NCBI GenBank assembly: GCA_036936605.1
Contig: JAUPFV010000004.1
Coordinates: 87,322,334 to 87,386,333 of the forward strand
Reading direction: 5' to 3'
Source: Limnanthes douglasii subsp. nivea
Lineage: Eukaryota; Streptophyta; Magnoliopsida; Brassicales; Limnanthaceae
DNA length: 64,000 nt
Positions within the stretch are counted from its first letter, which is position 1. Every line of letters begins with the position of its first letter. A model generated the notes under the pieces. It searched no databases. It was not told the origin of the DNA and saw only the letters and a program-made list of their open reading frames with translations. This document shows, one piece after another, positions 35,829 to 45,567 of the stretch. A program made the position numbers and the translations under genes.

Positions 35829-36805
35829 TGTGGCGTTTTAAATTATATTGATCCAATTCAATAACATATCAAATCATTCTAAAAATTATGTCTGCATTAC
35901 TCACTGATTATACTTAAGATATAAACAAAACTAATAATAAAAAACATAGTAAGAGAAAGTAAAACACAAAAGACTTACAGTGGTTTGGAAATTACGCCTA
36001 CGTCCACCCTAGCTACAATAATGTTATTCTTTTTGTTCAAACAGATATCATAGTATATAAGATTATATTTCTTGAGAAACGGTGTTTACAGAAACTCTAA
36101 ATTCCAAAGCTCACATAATACTCTTCCAATATAACTTTTTGTTCTTCCCAGAAGAAAACTAACAATTATTTTATCTCTTAATAATTGTTGCACGCTTACA
36201 AAAGGGTATATTTCTAATGTCTGGTGGCAATCTCTCTACAAAACAGGATGTAACAAACTCTTTACAGATATAGTCGTTTCTGTTGTAGCAAGATATAATT
36301 GATTATGTTTCTAACTAAAGATAAATCTAACCAGTGTAAATGAAACCTTAGACCAGTAATCAGAACCAAAACAGCGTAAGTCCAGGCTGATAGCCTCTTA
36401 GCTTACATAGACTTTGCATCATATGTTGTCCTTCATACTGAAACAACTTTTGTATCGCCTGATGGTCTTGCTCGGTTTTACAAATGTCTACTTAATCAAA
36501 GCAGCTAATGCGTTGGTCGATGGCCTTTTGGCCAATGACATGACTTGGTTTGACCAATGGCTTCCTATCTAAAGTGGTCAATACCTCAAATGATGGCATT
36601 CTTGTAGATGTAGTTTCTCATCTTTACTATAGTCTTCCTAGCTTATGCAACCAATAATTTAGCCAAAGCAATCTATGTCTTAATGACACCTTGACTGACA
36701 CAGTCGATGCCTCGATAATACCTACGACGATACATACAATGCATTCAGATAATAAAGCATCAATCGGTTATGTTTTAACCACTAAGTCAGAAGCATACTT
36801 TCACA
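35829..36805 (-). repeat. E2 copia 5' LTR (right copy)
   Basis: Plus strand TGTGGCG to CATACTTTCACA. It pairs with 12375-13347 over its length and is followed by TCAAT. Confidence 0.87.
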
Positions 36806-36810
36806 TCAAT

Positions 36811-38157
36811 TGTTTGTTATGTTCAACCACATGAATCTTTTGGGGATTAAGGATTTGGGTAGTCTTATTTATTGGCCTGAATATCCGTCATGTAGTACAC
36901 ATGGAGGTTTCAACTATTATTATTTTAATTAAAACATCTTCAGATGTAGTTACCAAAAAATGAATGGTGTTTAAAGTTTTCCAAAATATATTACACAAAG
37001 TTAACAGAATGCGTATATGCTCTCTCCATCCAATGTGGCTGATTCACATATACAATGCAACCCATGTGTTTTTTGAACATTACACCTATATTTTTCCTGA
37101 CTAATGTTTATTGTTTTAGTCCATTTATAATTATTCAACAATATATGTAGCTCTGTTCCTCATACTAAAGCTAGAATATGGATAAATATATTAAAATTAG
37201 TAGAAAATTTAGCAATTAGTTTAATTTTTACAATTCCATTTCGAATGTTGAAAGTCACATAATCTGTGAATTTTGACCATGAAAAGTTTGTTGTTGATCC
37301 GACACGAAACATTATAAAGTTTAGGTTTGAGTGAACGCTCTCGACCCTATAAACAACTAAAATAGTATAATTATAATGTTAATTGTGTAAACAAAAATTT
37401 GAAGTTAAATATTAAAAATCAGGTACCTATTAATTGTTGTGTTACCTAAATATTAAATCTCATTAGCGAAGTTATGAAGAATTTTGTTGTCGTATTGTGT
37501 TGTCAATTAAAACAATATTGTTCGTGATAGTTGGATAACCGACAAATAATTCTTTAATTTTCTTTATATTTGTGTTCAGCTCTTCTTCAGTTTTTTATTC
37601 GACCATTTTGTTCCAAAAACACATAAATTTGTCAAAATATTATGTTTTCAATAACAACTTCTTCACATTTATAAGAACGTTTTCCTTATATGAATGTTGC
37701 ATAACATGCGAATTGTGTTAGGAGATACATATTCGATAGATCGCATCAAACTCACGATCTATCAAAATAACACTCAGTAAGGCACAACTTTTTTTATGTC
37801 ATCGTCGAATGCAAACATCTCAAAGTTCATCTGTATTTCTCTACATTCTCCGGACTCCTTAAACGAAAGCAATACAATCTATTAAATTTATTGAAGTTAC
37901 ACCAACAACTTCAAACAATGACATTTTGTATTTTGTTCTCTTGTAAATACTGTTCATGATAAGTACTCGTGATAATGTGTGTAACAGCTTAAAACTTTTA
38001 CGATACGAGAATACAGTTGGGTGATCACGTCCTTCGGTCGTCCTGTGTCATAAAACATTTGTTTTCTTTTATTTTTCATAATAAGTATTACACGTGATAT
38101 TGGCTGGTTTTTCAACAACACGATGTTTTCTCGAATATTGTATATGTTGTGCATGTA
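36811..38157. other. Intergenic DNA, no gene seen
   Basis: AT-rich, with no sustained frame or repeat structure that I can define. The right end (GGTTA at 38158-38162) is the E5 target-site duplication. Confidence 0.6.
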
Positions 38158-38162
38158 GGTTA

Positions 38163-38571
38163 AGATGAGGTCGGATTTCTGTGACACTGGTTTGCTGCAT
38201 ATATCTGAAGGGCAATCGGACATATCTAATACCATACTATATTAAACAGTACAATCAAGTGGATTGTGACTCAGCAGGTTGCTGGTCATTTCCCGCGATC
38301 AAGTAGATTGTGACTCAGCAGGTTGCTGGTCATTTCCCGTCTTGGGCTTATGGTTTTTCAGACCCGACCCAAGTCTATAATCCAATCCAAAAGGCACACG
38401 GGTCACAAAATAAGTATAAATACTCCAACCACCTTCATTTATAAGGGTGAGAAAAACTTGACTACTAGTACACACCTCTTTCATCTCTCTACATTTCACT
38501 TTATCATTAAACTCCTAAAAAATATAAAACTATTTCCTAATATACCCTTTGATTAGAAATTACCCTTACCA
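38163..38571 (+). repeat. E5 5' LTR with internal 44-bp duplication
   Basis: First base A, where the 3' copy has T (AGATGAGG against TGATGAGG); ends CCCTTACCA. A 44-bp direct duplication at 38253-38340 carries GTGACTCAGCAGGTTGCTGG in each copy. A TATAAATAC-like sequence at about 38415 may be the LTR TATA box. Confidence 0.93.
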
Positions 38572-38574
38572 AAT

Positions 38575-38592
38575 TGGTGACCACAGTGGGAG
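38575..38592 (+). other. E5 primer binding site
   Basis: TGGTGACCACAGTGGGAG three bases after the LTR, almost identical to the E6 site. Confidence 0.75.
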
Positions 38593-38645
38593 GCGACGAT
38601 GACTGAATTCCATATTCAAAACTAACAAAAGAAGCAGTATTTCGG

Positions 38646-39740
38646 ATGTCATCAAGGCAGATGGTTCCCAATCCACAAGAAGTTCCTCCGGAGGTGGAAG
38701 GGGTGAGAGAAATTAATAAGCACACTATTGTGTCTCATGTCAATCCCAACACAGATGAAAGACCATTCATGCAAGAGGAACATGACCAACTGAGGGCTAA
38801 GATTGAGGTTTTAAAGGCTCAAAAACAGGCTGAAAAGGGAATAAAGGAAAAGTTTGATGTGTCCGGACCCCATCTTACTTATGAGCCTCCTGAAAATGAA
38901 AATTCTACAAAGACTCGAGTTAGCTCAAAAAAAACAAACCGTTCTATACATCATATAAATATGACTTTAGAGTCTTAAGATAGTTCTCCCGATGATCTAA
39001 ACCTGGAAGAATCACTTTCATCTAACAGTAGTGAAGGTCGACCAAAAAAGGAGTTAAGATTGACTAAAAAACACTCTAGAAAAAAGGGATATAATGGGCA
39101 GGATTAAAAAGTATCAAGAGAAAGTAAAGGGTTCAGCTGATCAGCACATTGACCATATGTTGATTGACCCATTTGCATGTCAATCCGAACCAGGTATTTT
39201 CCTTACCCCTAATGAAGATTCGGTGTTTAGTCGTAGCCATAATTGGAGGCAATCACCTTTATCATCGAAAATTCTGTTCGTACATCTTCCCAAAAGGTTT
39301 GATAGCTCTAAGATGGAAAAATACGACGGGAGTAAAGACCCGGACAACCATATTGAGCAGTTTAAAAATTTTATGATGAACTTTGATGATGATGATGATG
39401 ATGATAAGCTGATTTTCAGGGCTTTTTCACAAACTCTTAAAGAAAGCGCCCTCAAATGGTACAATAGCATCCCCTGTGACTTTGATATGTTCTGGGTTGC
39501 TTTCCGAAGACAGTTCGTAGGAAGCAAAGGGGTTAAAGGGAATGGGGACACCATTATTTATTGTTCCCAAGAACCGAACGAGTTTTTAAAATAATACATA
39601 AGTAGGTTTGTGAATACACAGAATGGGCTGCTGATTGTTTTGAACAAGTGGCAATTGCCTCTTTGAGACAAGGCCTGAATCCGAGTGACTTAGTCGGTTC
39701 GGTGACTAGGAAAAAAGTGATGAATTTTGGAGGGATATTA
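38646..39740 (+). pseudogene. E5 gag
   Basis: 38646-38978 (MSSRQMVPNP; EEHDQLRAKIEVLKAQKQAE) and 39094-39594 (KRFDSSKMEKYDGSKDPDNH, FSQTLKESALKWYN) are in different frames. The later part near 39600-39740 (RQGLNPSDLVGSVT-like) is broken by a stop at about 39592. A GATGAT expansion gives an Asp run. Closely related to the E6 gag. Confidence 0.88.
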
Positions 39741-40640
39741 AAACAAGTTGGAAAATAAATCACAATTGAAGAAACTAAAAAGACCAGAGTCTCTCGTCAG
39801 AACAGATTGGTTGCTTCCCTACCAACAACACAACCAACAATTCAGTCTGGGTATAAACCAAAAGAGTCCGCCCAAGGGTCTAGCCAAACCAGGAAAAATC
39901 AGTCTAACCAAAACCAGCAAAGCGGTTATAAAATTTATATTATCCAATATTTTTTGCCAATTTGGAATTCCTCAACGTATTACTGCGGACAACGGGCCAT
40001 AGTTTGACAACAAGGATATGGAGACATCTTGCACCACCAGAGGAATTCAACAATGTTTCTCTTCTCCTTCCCATCCTCAGGATAATGGTCATGTTGAAGT
40101 TGCTAATCGAACCATTCTAACAGTGTTGAAAAAGAATTTGGAATGAGCTGCAGGAAAATGGTCAAGCTATTTACAAGAAATTTTATGGGCCTATCGAACT
40201 ACCCCATGAACGGCCACCCAAGAATATCTTTTTATCTTGTTTATGGAATGGATGCGATCCCGCCTATATAAGCGACACTACCATCTTTCCGAATACAAAA
40301 TTATGCTGAAGAAACTAATAAAATGGCGGGAAGAAATCAGTTGGATCTGATTGAATAAAAAAGTGTAAAGGCGCATTTGAGGGTTGTGCAGTATCATGGC
40401 TTAATACGAAGCATGTATGCATCTAAAGTAAAAAAGGAAGGATTTTCGAATAGGTGATAAAGTGTTAAGAAAATTTTTCTTACACACTAAGGAAAAACAG
40501 TTCGGTATTCCAGCTCCGAACTGGAAAGGGCCATACATCATAAGCGAAAAAATTAAACGAGAGACGTATAGGCTTTTGGATAAAGAGGGAAATCTGTTGA
40601 AGTTTCCTTGAAATATTAAAAATCTCAAGTTTTACTTAGA
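39741..40640 (+). pseudogene. E5 integrase C-terminal half fused to gag by deletion
   Basis: At about 39920 the gag tail passes directly into VIKFILSNIFCQFGIPQRIT then TADNGP of the integrase core. GHVEVANRTI, a VLRKFFLHTKEKQFG-like segment in shifted frames and a final LKFYLE follow. Everything from protease to the first catalytic Asp of integrase is missing, a deletion that would be several kilobases relative to E1 or E6. Confidence 0.88.
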
Positions 40641-40693
40641 ATAAAATTTTCTTGTAAATATTTACTTTGTCATATATCAATGTAAATACTTTG

Positions 40694-40743
40694 AGGCATA
40701 CTCTTTCCTACCCTGGTGGCGCGGAGAGGTTTTAATGAGGTGT
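40694..40743 (+). other. Conserved noncoding block downstream of integrase (E5)
   Basis: GAGGCATACTCTTTCCTACC, CTGGTGGCGCGGAGAGG and TTTTAATGAGGTG. This is the clearest sense-strand copy, about 55 bases after the integrase end. Confidence 0.8.
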
Positions 40744-40798
40744 CGCTTTTAAATCAATAAATAATTTATGCCTTCTTTCAAGAATTATGTCGAGCACG

Positions 40799-40925
40799 AA
40801 GTGATCGGATTTATTCAACACCCTCCATCATTCAAATGAAATATCTTTGAAGTGATCAGATTTATTCAACATCATTCATCATTCAAATGAAATATCTTTG
40901 AAGTGATCAGATTTATTAAACACTG
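40799..40925. repeat. 60-bp tandem repeat, about 2 copies
   Basis: GTGATCGGATTTATTCAACA and TTCAAATGAAATATCTTTGA recur at a period of about 60. Confidence 0.85.
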
Positions 40926-41083
40926 TTGCTTTTTTTTCAAATAATTTGATGCATTAAACAATGATTAACCATATCAGAAAAATTAAATACTAGTTAAATA
41001 TTAAAGCATAAGAATAATGGATATATACGGAAGGAAATTTATATTAAATACTGATCGAGAACATCCGATCAACCATCAAACAA

Positions 41084-41160
41084 AATTCCTTGGCTATCCA
41101 AGGACTTTAGTTTTAAAACGATACAAAATGTTTTGGTCATCCAAGGATTTTAGTCTTAAA
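41084..41160 (-). repeat. Twin hairpin motif in the E5 aORF 3' region
   Basis: Read on the aORF strand: AATCCTTGGATGACCAAAAC then ATTTTGTAT, and AAGTCCTTGGATAGCCAAGG then AATTTTGT. CCTTGG and CCAAGG can form a 6-bp stem. The same pair occurs after the aORF in E6 and, more worn, in E3. Confidence 0.65.
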
Positions 41161-41186
41161 AATCAAAAGAAAACACAACAACCTTA

Positions 41187-42150
41187 GGTCTCATTCCCTT
41201 TAGTTTTTTCCTTACCTACATCTTTGGTGGGACTCTTGGTGTTAGTGCTAGAACTTTCATCGGTTCCTTCATCAGAGTCGCTTGGTGAGTAATAGCATGT
41301 TTGTCTCCGTCCGGCATGGTATAAAAAGGTATCTCCTCGTATGGTACGTATTTCCATAGAGGCCTAAGATTATTCTTAGCAAAGGTCTCATGAAATACCA
41401 AAACCATATCAGACTTGACTCCTTCATCCTTTTTCTCCAAAGAATCCACCATTCTGGTAGCGTCCTTCTCTATTCATGCAGCTATCTCTTGGGCTTGTTT
41501 TCTTATTAAAGAAGTCTTTTCATCTTCTTTCTCTTTGAGACGCTTCTCTAATCTAGCCTTTTCTTCGGATAGAATACTGATAGTGTTGGCATTGGTAACT
41601 TGCTGGTCCTTCAAAGATTTGATCTTAGTGGAGGTGGAAGTTTCCAGTCCAGAATACTTGGTCTTGATATCCTCATGGGCGACCTTAGCTTGGGTAAGCT
41701 CAGAGTTCAATTCCTCTTTCTCTTTAACTAAAGTTTTTCCACTTTCTATTGTGTAAAAGAAAGGGATTTCTTCAAGTCCTGATTATATGTGGTTAGGAAA
41801 GATATGCCATTTGTTTGTTCCCTAACTTGCCTCTCTAGATCAACTATCGAACGAATATAACCCATGAGGGCATGACTCAAAGTATCCTGCTCACTTGATA
41901 CCTTGTATGACTCACCATTATAGGTTATACCATTGGCTATGGTGTCTTAAGGAAAGGTCTGTTCGAAGTCATCTTTATCCAGATCGCTAAAGTACATGTT
42001 TTGAAATTCATCCAGATTGACATCTCCTTCGGCAGTTGGTTGTTCGGCTGGTAGGAATGTTAGAGAAGGAAGGTTACGTGGAATCTATTTTTATGAAAGA
42101 AGATCGGTAGGAATGGGAGGAGGCAGTTCTAAAGGACAAAGTATTATCTT
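41187..42150 (-). pseudogene. E5 antisense ORF, C-terminal half
   Basis: 41710-41474 is coiled coil (SEEKARLEKRLKEKEDEKTS). 41452-41216 is the end domain (KSDMVLVFHETFAKNNLRPL then WKYVPYEE), which matches the C-terminal region of the E6 aORF. A stop and frame change lie between them. Confidence 0.75.
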
Positions 42151-42153
42151 TGA

Positions 42154-42859
42154 CCCCAAACTACTTTTCTTATTCTTTACAGCTCCTCGATCACTACCTT
42201 CCTTGCGCATTTTGTGATTTTTCTTCTTAATTTGGGGCGGATGATCTGGTGCCCTAGTTTCCTTTATTCTGGCTTCAACTGCCTAAAATAATGACAGATG
42301 CTAAAGATATGGTCAGAAGGTGTGATTCATGCCAAAGGTACGGAAACGCAACCCATGTGCCAGCAGTTCCAATGAAGTCAATATTCGAACCTATACATTT
42401 TGCCAGATGGGCTTTGGACTTGGTAGGACCTCTTCCCATGGAATCTGGAGGATTCCTAACAATAATAGTGGCAATAGATTATTTCTCTAAGTGGATATAA
42501 GTTGCACCCCAAACTACTTTTCTTATTCTTTACAGCTCCTCGGTCACTACCTTCCTTGCGCATTTTGTGATTTTTCTTCTTAATTTGGGGCGGATGATCT
42601 GGTCCACTAGTTTCCTTTATTGTGGCTTCAACTGCCTAAACTAATGACAGATGCTAAAGATATGGTCAGAAGGTGTGATTCATGCCAAATGTACGGAAAC
42701 GCAACCCATGTGCCAGCAGTTCCAATGAAGTCAATATTCGAACCTATACATTTTGCCAGATGGGGTTTGGACTTGGTAGGACCTCTTCCCATGGAATCCG
42801 GAGGATTCCTAACAATAATAGTGGCAATAGATTATTTCTCTAAGTGAATAGAAGTTGCA
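42154..42859. repeat. 353-bp tandem duplication carrying an integrase fragment inside the aORF
   Basis: CCCCAAACTACTTTTCTTAT starts both copies (42154 and 42507) and the two are nearly identical. In each, about 130 bases of aORF-side sequence adjoin a plus-strand integrase piece: MVRRCDSCQ, HFARW-LDLVGPLPMESGG and VAIDYFSKW (42291-42500 and 42620-42847). The first copy ends at a stop and the second runs into APLAGT before aORF sequence resumes. Confidence 0.92.
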
Positions 42860-42864
42860 CCACT

Positions 42865-43556
42865 AGCTGGAACACATCAAAGGCATTATGGGTATATACA
42901 TAAGAAATTTTTTGAAGAGTTATTAAGTACTTCATACTAACCTTGCGGAAGTTTGGCCCTACTTTCCCTTTCAGGCACTCCATAAGTGACTCAGTGTTGG
43001 GCAGCCCCACTTTTTCTTTGTTTTTCCGATCTGGTGCGATATTTTCTGTTTGTCCGGACGCCTCGAAGGGGGTATCTTCCTTACTGTCCTCCATAATCTC
43101 CTTCATTATGTTTGACTGTTGTTCGGACGGTTTAGAATCTATTGGGGGCTTTATTGTCTCTCAACTAGCATGTTATGAAGAGGAATGAGTGCTTTTGGCT
43201 TTTGAAAGACGAGTGACCCTTTGAGGGGTGGTATTTTCAGCATCTGATCCCATAACCAGAAAAGGAGAAGGTCTCCTAACACTGGAAACTACTTTTTCCT
43301 TAGGCAAAGGCTTTTGAGATTCTTGAATTGAAAAATCTGACTCTAAAGGAGATAGGGTTGGGATAAAAGATGGTTTTCGAACTACTGATGTTCTTGATGA
43401 TGATGAGCTATTGTTTGTATTTGGCCTTGTTTGACTGATCTCTCCACAAGGAGAGGCATGGAGTCCAGTTGTGATTCTTGCCTCTCTTCTTGCTTTTTCC
43501 AAATCGGATAAGTTTAACCAACCTCCTTTCACCAAAGTGTTTCTGGCTGTGAACAT
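42865..43556 (-). pseudogene. E5 antisense ORF, N-terminal half
   Basis: Starts MFTARNTLVKGGWLNLSDLE at 43556, almost the same N-terminus as E6. It continues through FLVMGSDAENTTPQ to a stop at 43173. A second frame segment, 43106-42870, ends SYVYTHN, just where the conserved domain should start. There the sequence breaks into the integrase duplication. No intact protein is possible. Confidence 0.8.
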
Positions 43557-43933
43557 ATAAATTGCCCAGATACAATTTTGAAGTTATCAAGCTTTCTCTC
43601 TCTAGAAATTTTTCTAGTTTCAGAGAGATAAAACAGTAAGAATAATGATTATAGTCTAGGAAGCATGGGGCTCACACCCTAAGTTAATTTTTAGCCAGTA
43701 GGTACAGGAACCTAGGAGAGAAAACGATTGAAAGATCAAACCAAAACGCGATATGTGTCATACTTCAAAAAACTAACTTTTGGAAATTCCTAACTATAAG
43801 AAAATGTCTTCGGATCTGATCATGATTCAGTTCAAATACAAAACTATATGAGACTTCACCTCGGATGCATACCAAGTTTTATTTTTTCGGATTAGCTCTT
43901 CCAAAGTATCGTTGCAAGACGTAAAGGGGCTAC

Positions 43934-44341
43934 TGATGAGGTCGGATTTATATGACACTGGTTTGTTGCATATATCCGAAAGGCAGATCGGACATATCCA
44001 ATACCATACCACACTGAATAGTACGATCAAGTGGATTGTGATTCAGCAGGTTGTTGGTTATTTCCCATGATCAAGTGGATTGTGACTCATCAGGTTGCTG
44101 GTCATTTCTCGTCTTGGGCTTATGGTTTTTCAGACCCGACTCAAGTCCATAATCCGATCTGGAAGACCCACGGGTCACAAAACAAATATAAATACCCCAA
44201 CCACCTTCATTTTTTTAGGGTGAGTAAAACTTGATTTCTAATACACACCTTTCATCTCTCTACATTTCACCCAACATTAAATTCCTAAAAAAGATAAAAC
44301 TATTTCCTAATTTACCTTTTGATCAGAATTTAGCCTTACCA
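43934..44341 (+). repeat. E5 3' LTR
   Basis: TGATGAGG to CCTTACCA. It contains the same 44-bp duplication (44025-44112) as the 5' copy, so the duplication predates this insertion. Confidence 0.93.
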
Positions 44342-44346
44342 GGTTA

Positions 44347-45567
44347 TATTTAACAAGTTAGAGACATATCCATAGGACGTGCATCGGATAACGATTATTT
44401 ACGAAGCAACTTATTTTCGTCATTTTTAGTTTTACGGTTTGTGAATGATCTTCTAAATGCGTGACCAACGAGTGGTGGTGTTCACATATAACGGTCGGTC
44501 GCTTATAACTAAAACGAGGCGTCACAACAATCGCACTATCATACACACTAATTATTATTTTTCAACATCATACTTCTCGTACTTTTAACAACCTAAAAAA
44601 TTCTCACTCAATGTATCAACATGAATGCTAACGATAGAAAAAATATCATAATTTACCATTTATTCAATCCGGATTTCGTGTAACCGACAATTCTTCCAAC
44701 AAATTCTTACAACATACCGTCAAAAGTTTCTGTAAAATCCAAATACATTCAACATTCATAATGAGAATATGTGGATACGATATAAAAATTTCAAATAAAT
44801 TGTATGAAAAATTTAATAATTCATATAAACTATGCAAAAATGTTTATATACATATCAGATGGATCATAAAAAATCCATAAGCACTTTGGACCATCCATTC
44901 TCTCCTAGATAAAAACACATAATATTTCTCGTGTGATGGTTCGAATTTGAAGAATCAAAAAATTAAAATAAAGAAAAAAATTGGAGAATTTCCAACTCTT
45001 TGTATTAGTCGATAGAAAACCACTTAATTACGATAAATAAGTTTGTATAGTAAAAGATAAATTTATTCCGAAGAAGAAAAAAACAATCAAATCAAAAAAT
45101 TTACAGCCTAGCGAACATCCACTAGTAGTAGATGAAAATCAACCACATGTCGAATTCTACAATGAAACTCACAATAATAGAAAGAAGATACCTCAAGAAA
45201 CGATTGCAAAACATACTATCAATATTATTTTCTTGATGTCAAAGAATTAAATAACATGTCCAGCTAGAAATCAAAATCTACCATCCAAGGAAGCCAGTAA
45301 CAAAACCAGGGCCCTATTCACATTCCAAAATAAGATAAAAGCAATATCGAAACTATCGTCCAAACCCACCAATAACAACTTGTTTTTTTCTCCTTTAAAT
45401 TAGCTCAAAAACTGAGTAACTTCACCTTTGCTGACTTCTCTAATTCTAGAAATTGTCTATATGCTCACAAAAACTCGAAATAAATTCTTCTGTCCTTTTG
45501 TCTATGCCCTTTGGTCCCAAACCAAAAAACACCAAGTTGTGATGAAAGCACCTTGACGATAATAACT
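44347..45567. other. Intergenic DNA downstream of the host gene
   Basis: AT-rich with no other gene seen. It should contain the 3' untranslated region and polyadenylation site of the host gene, but I cannot place the cleavage site. Confidence 0.6.

Larger units (their letters stand above)
12375..36805 (-). mobile_element. E2: Ty1/copia retrotransposon split by nested E3 and E4
   Basis: Long LTRs at 12375-13347 and 35829-36805 (973 and 977 bp). Gag, integrase, reverse transcriptase and RNase H fragments in copia order lie on the minus strand at 31800-35620, and the C-terminal tail of pol lies at 13348-13511. The 5 bases after the right LTR (TCAAT, 36806-36810) are also found just before the left LTR (12370-12374), although the outermost LTR bases on the left have diverged. 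The coding is heavily decayed. The two halves are separated only by the insertion of E3. Confidence 0.85.
38163..44341 (+). mobile_element. E5: deleted and rearranged Tat-lineage element
   Basis: LTRs at 38163-38571 and 43934-44341. Target-site duplication GGTTA at 38158-38162 and 44342-44346. Purine tract AAAGGGGCTAC sits before the 3' LTR. Only gag and the second half of integrase remain of gag-pol; protease, RT, RNase H and the integrase zinc domain are absent from their normal place. The aORF (minus strand) has lost its conserved middle domain, which is replaced by a duplicated integrase fragment. LTRs and gag are closest to E6 among the elements here. Confidence 0.93.

Noticed and set aside
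38163..44341. E5 aORF as an intact host gene on the minus strand
   Set aside because: It has the same N-terminus as the E6 aORF, lies inside a bounded element, and is interrupted by stops and the integrase duplication.
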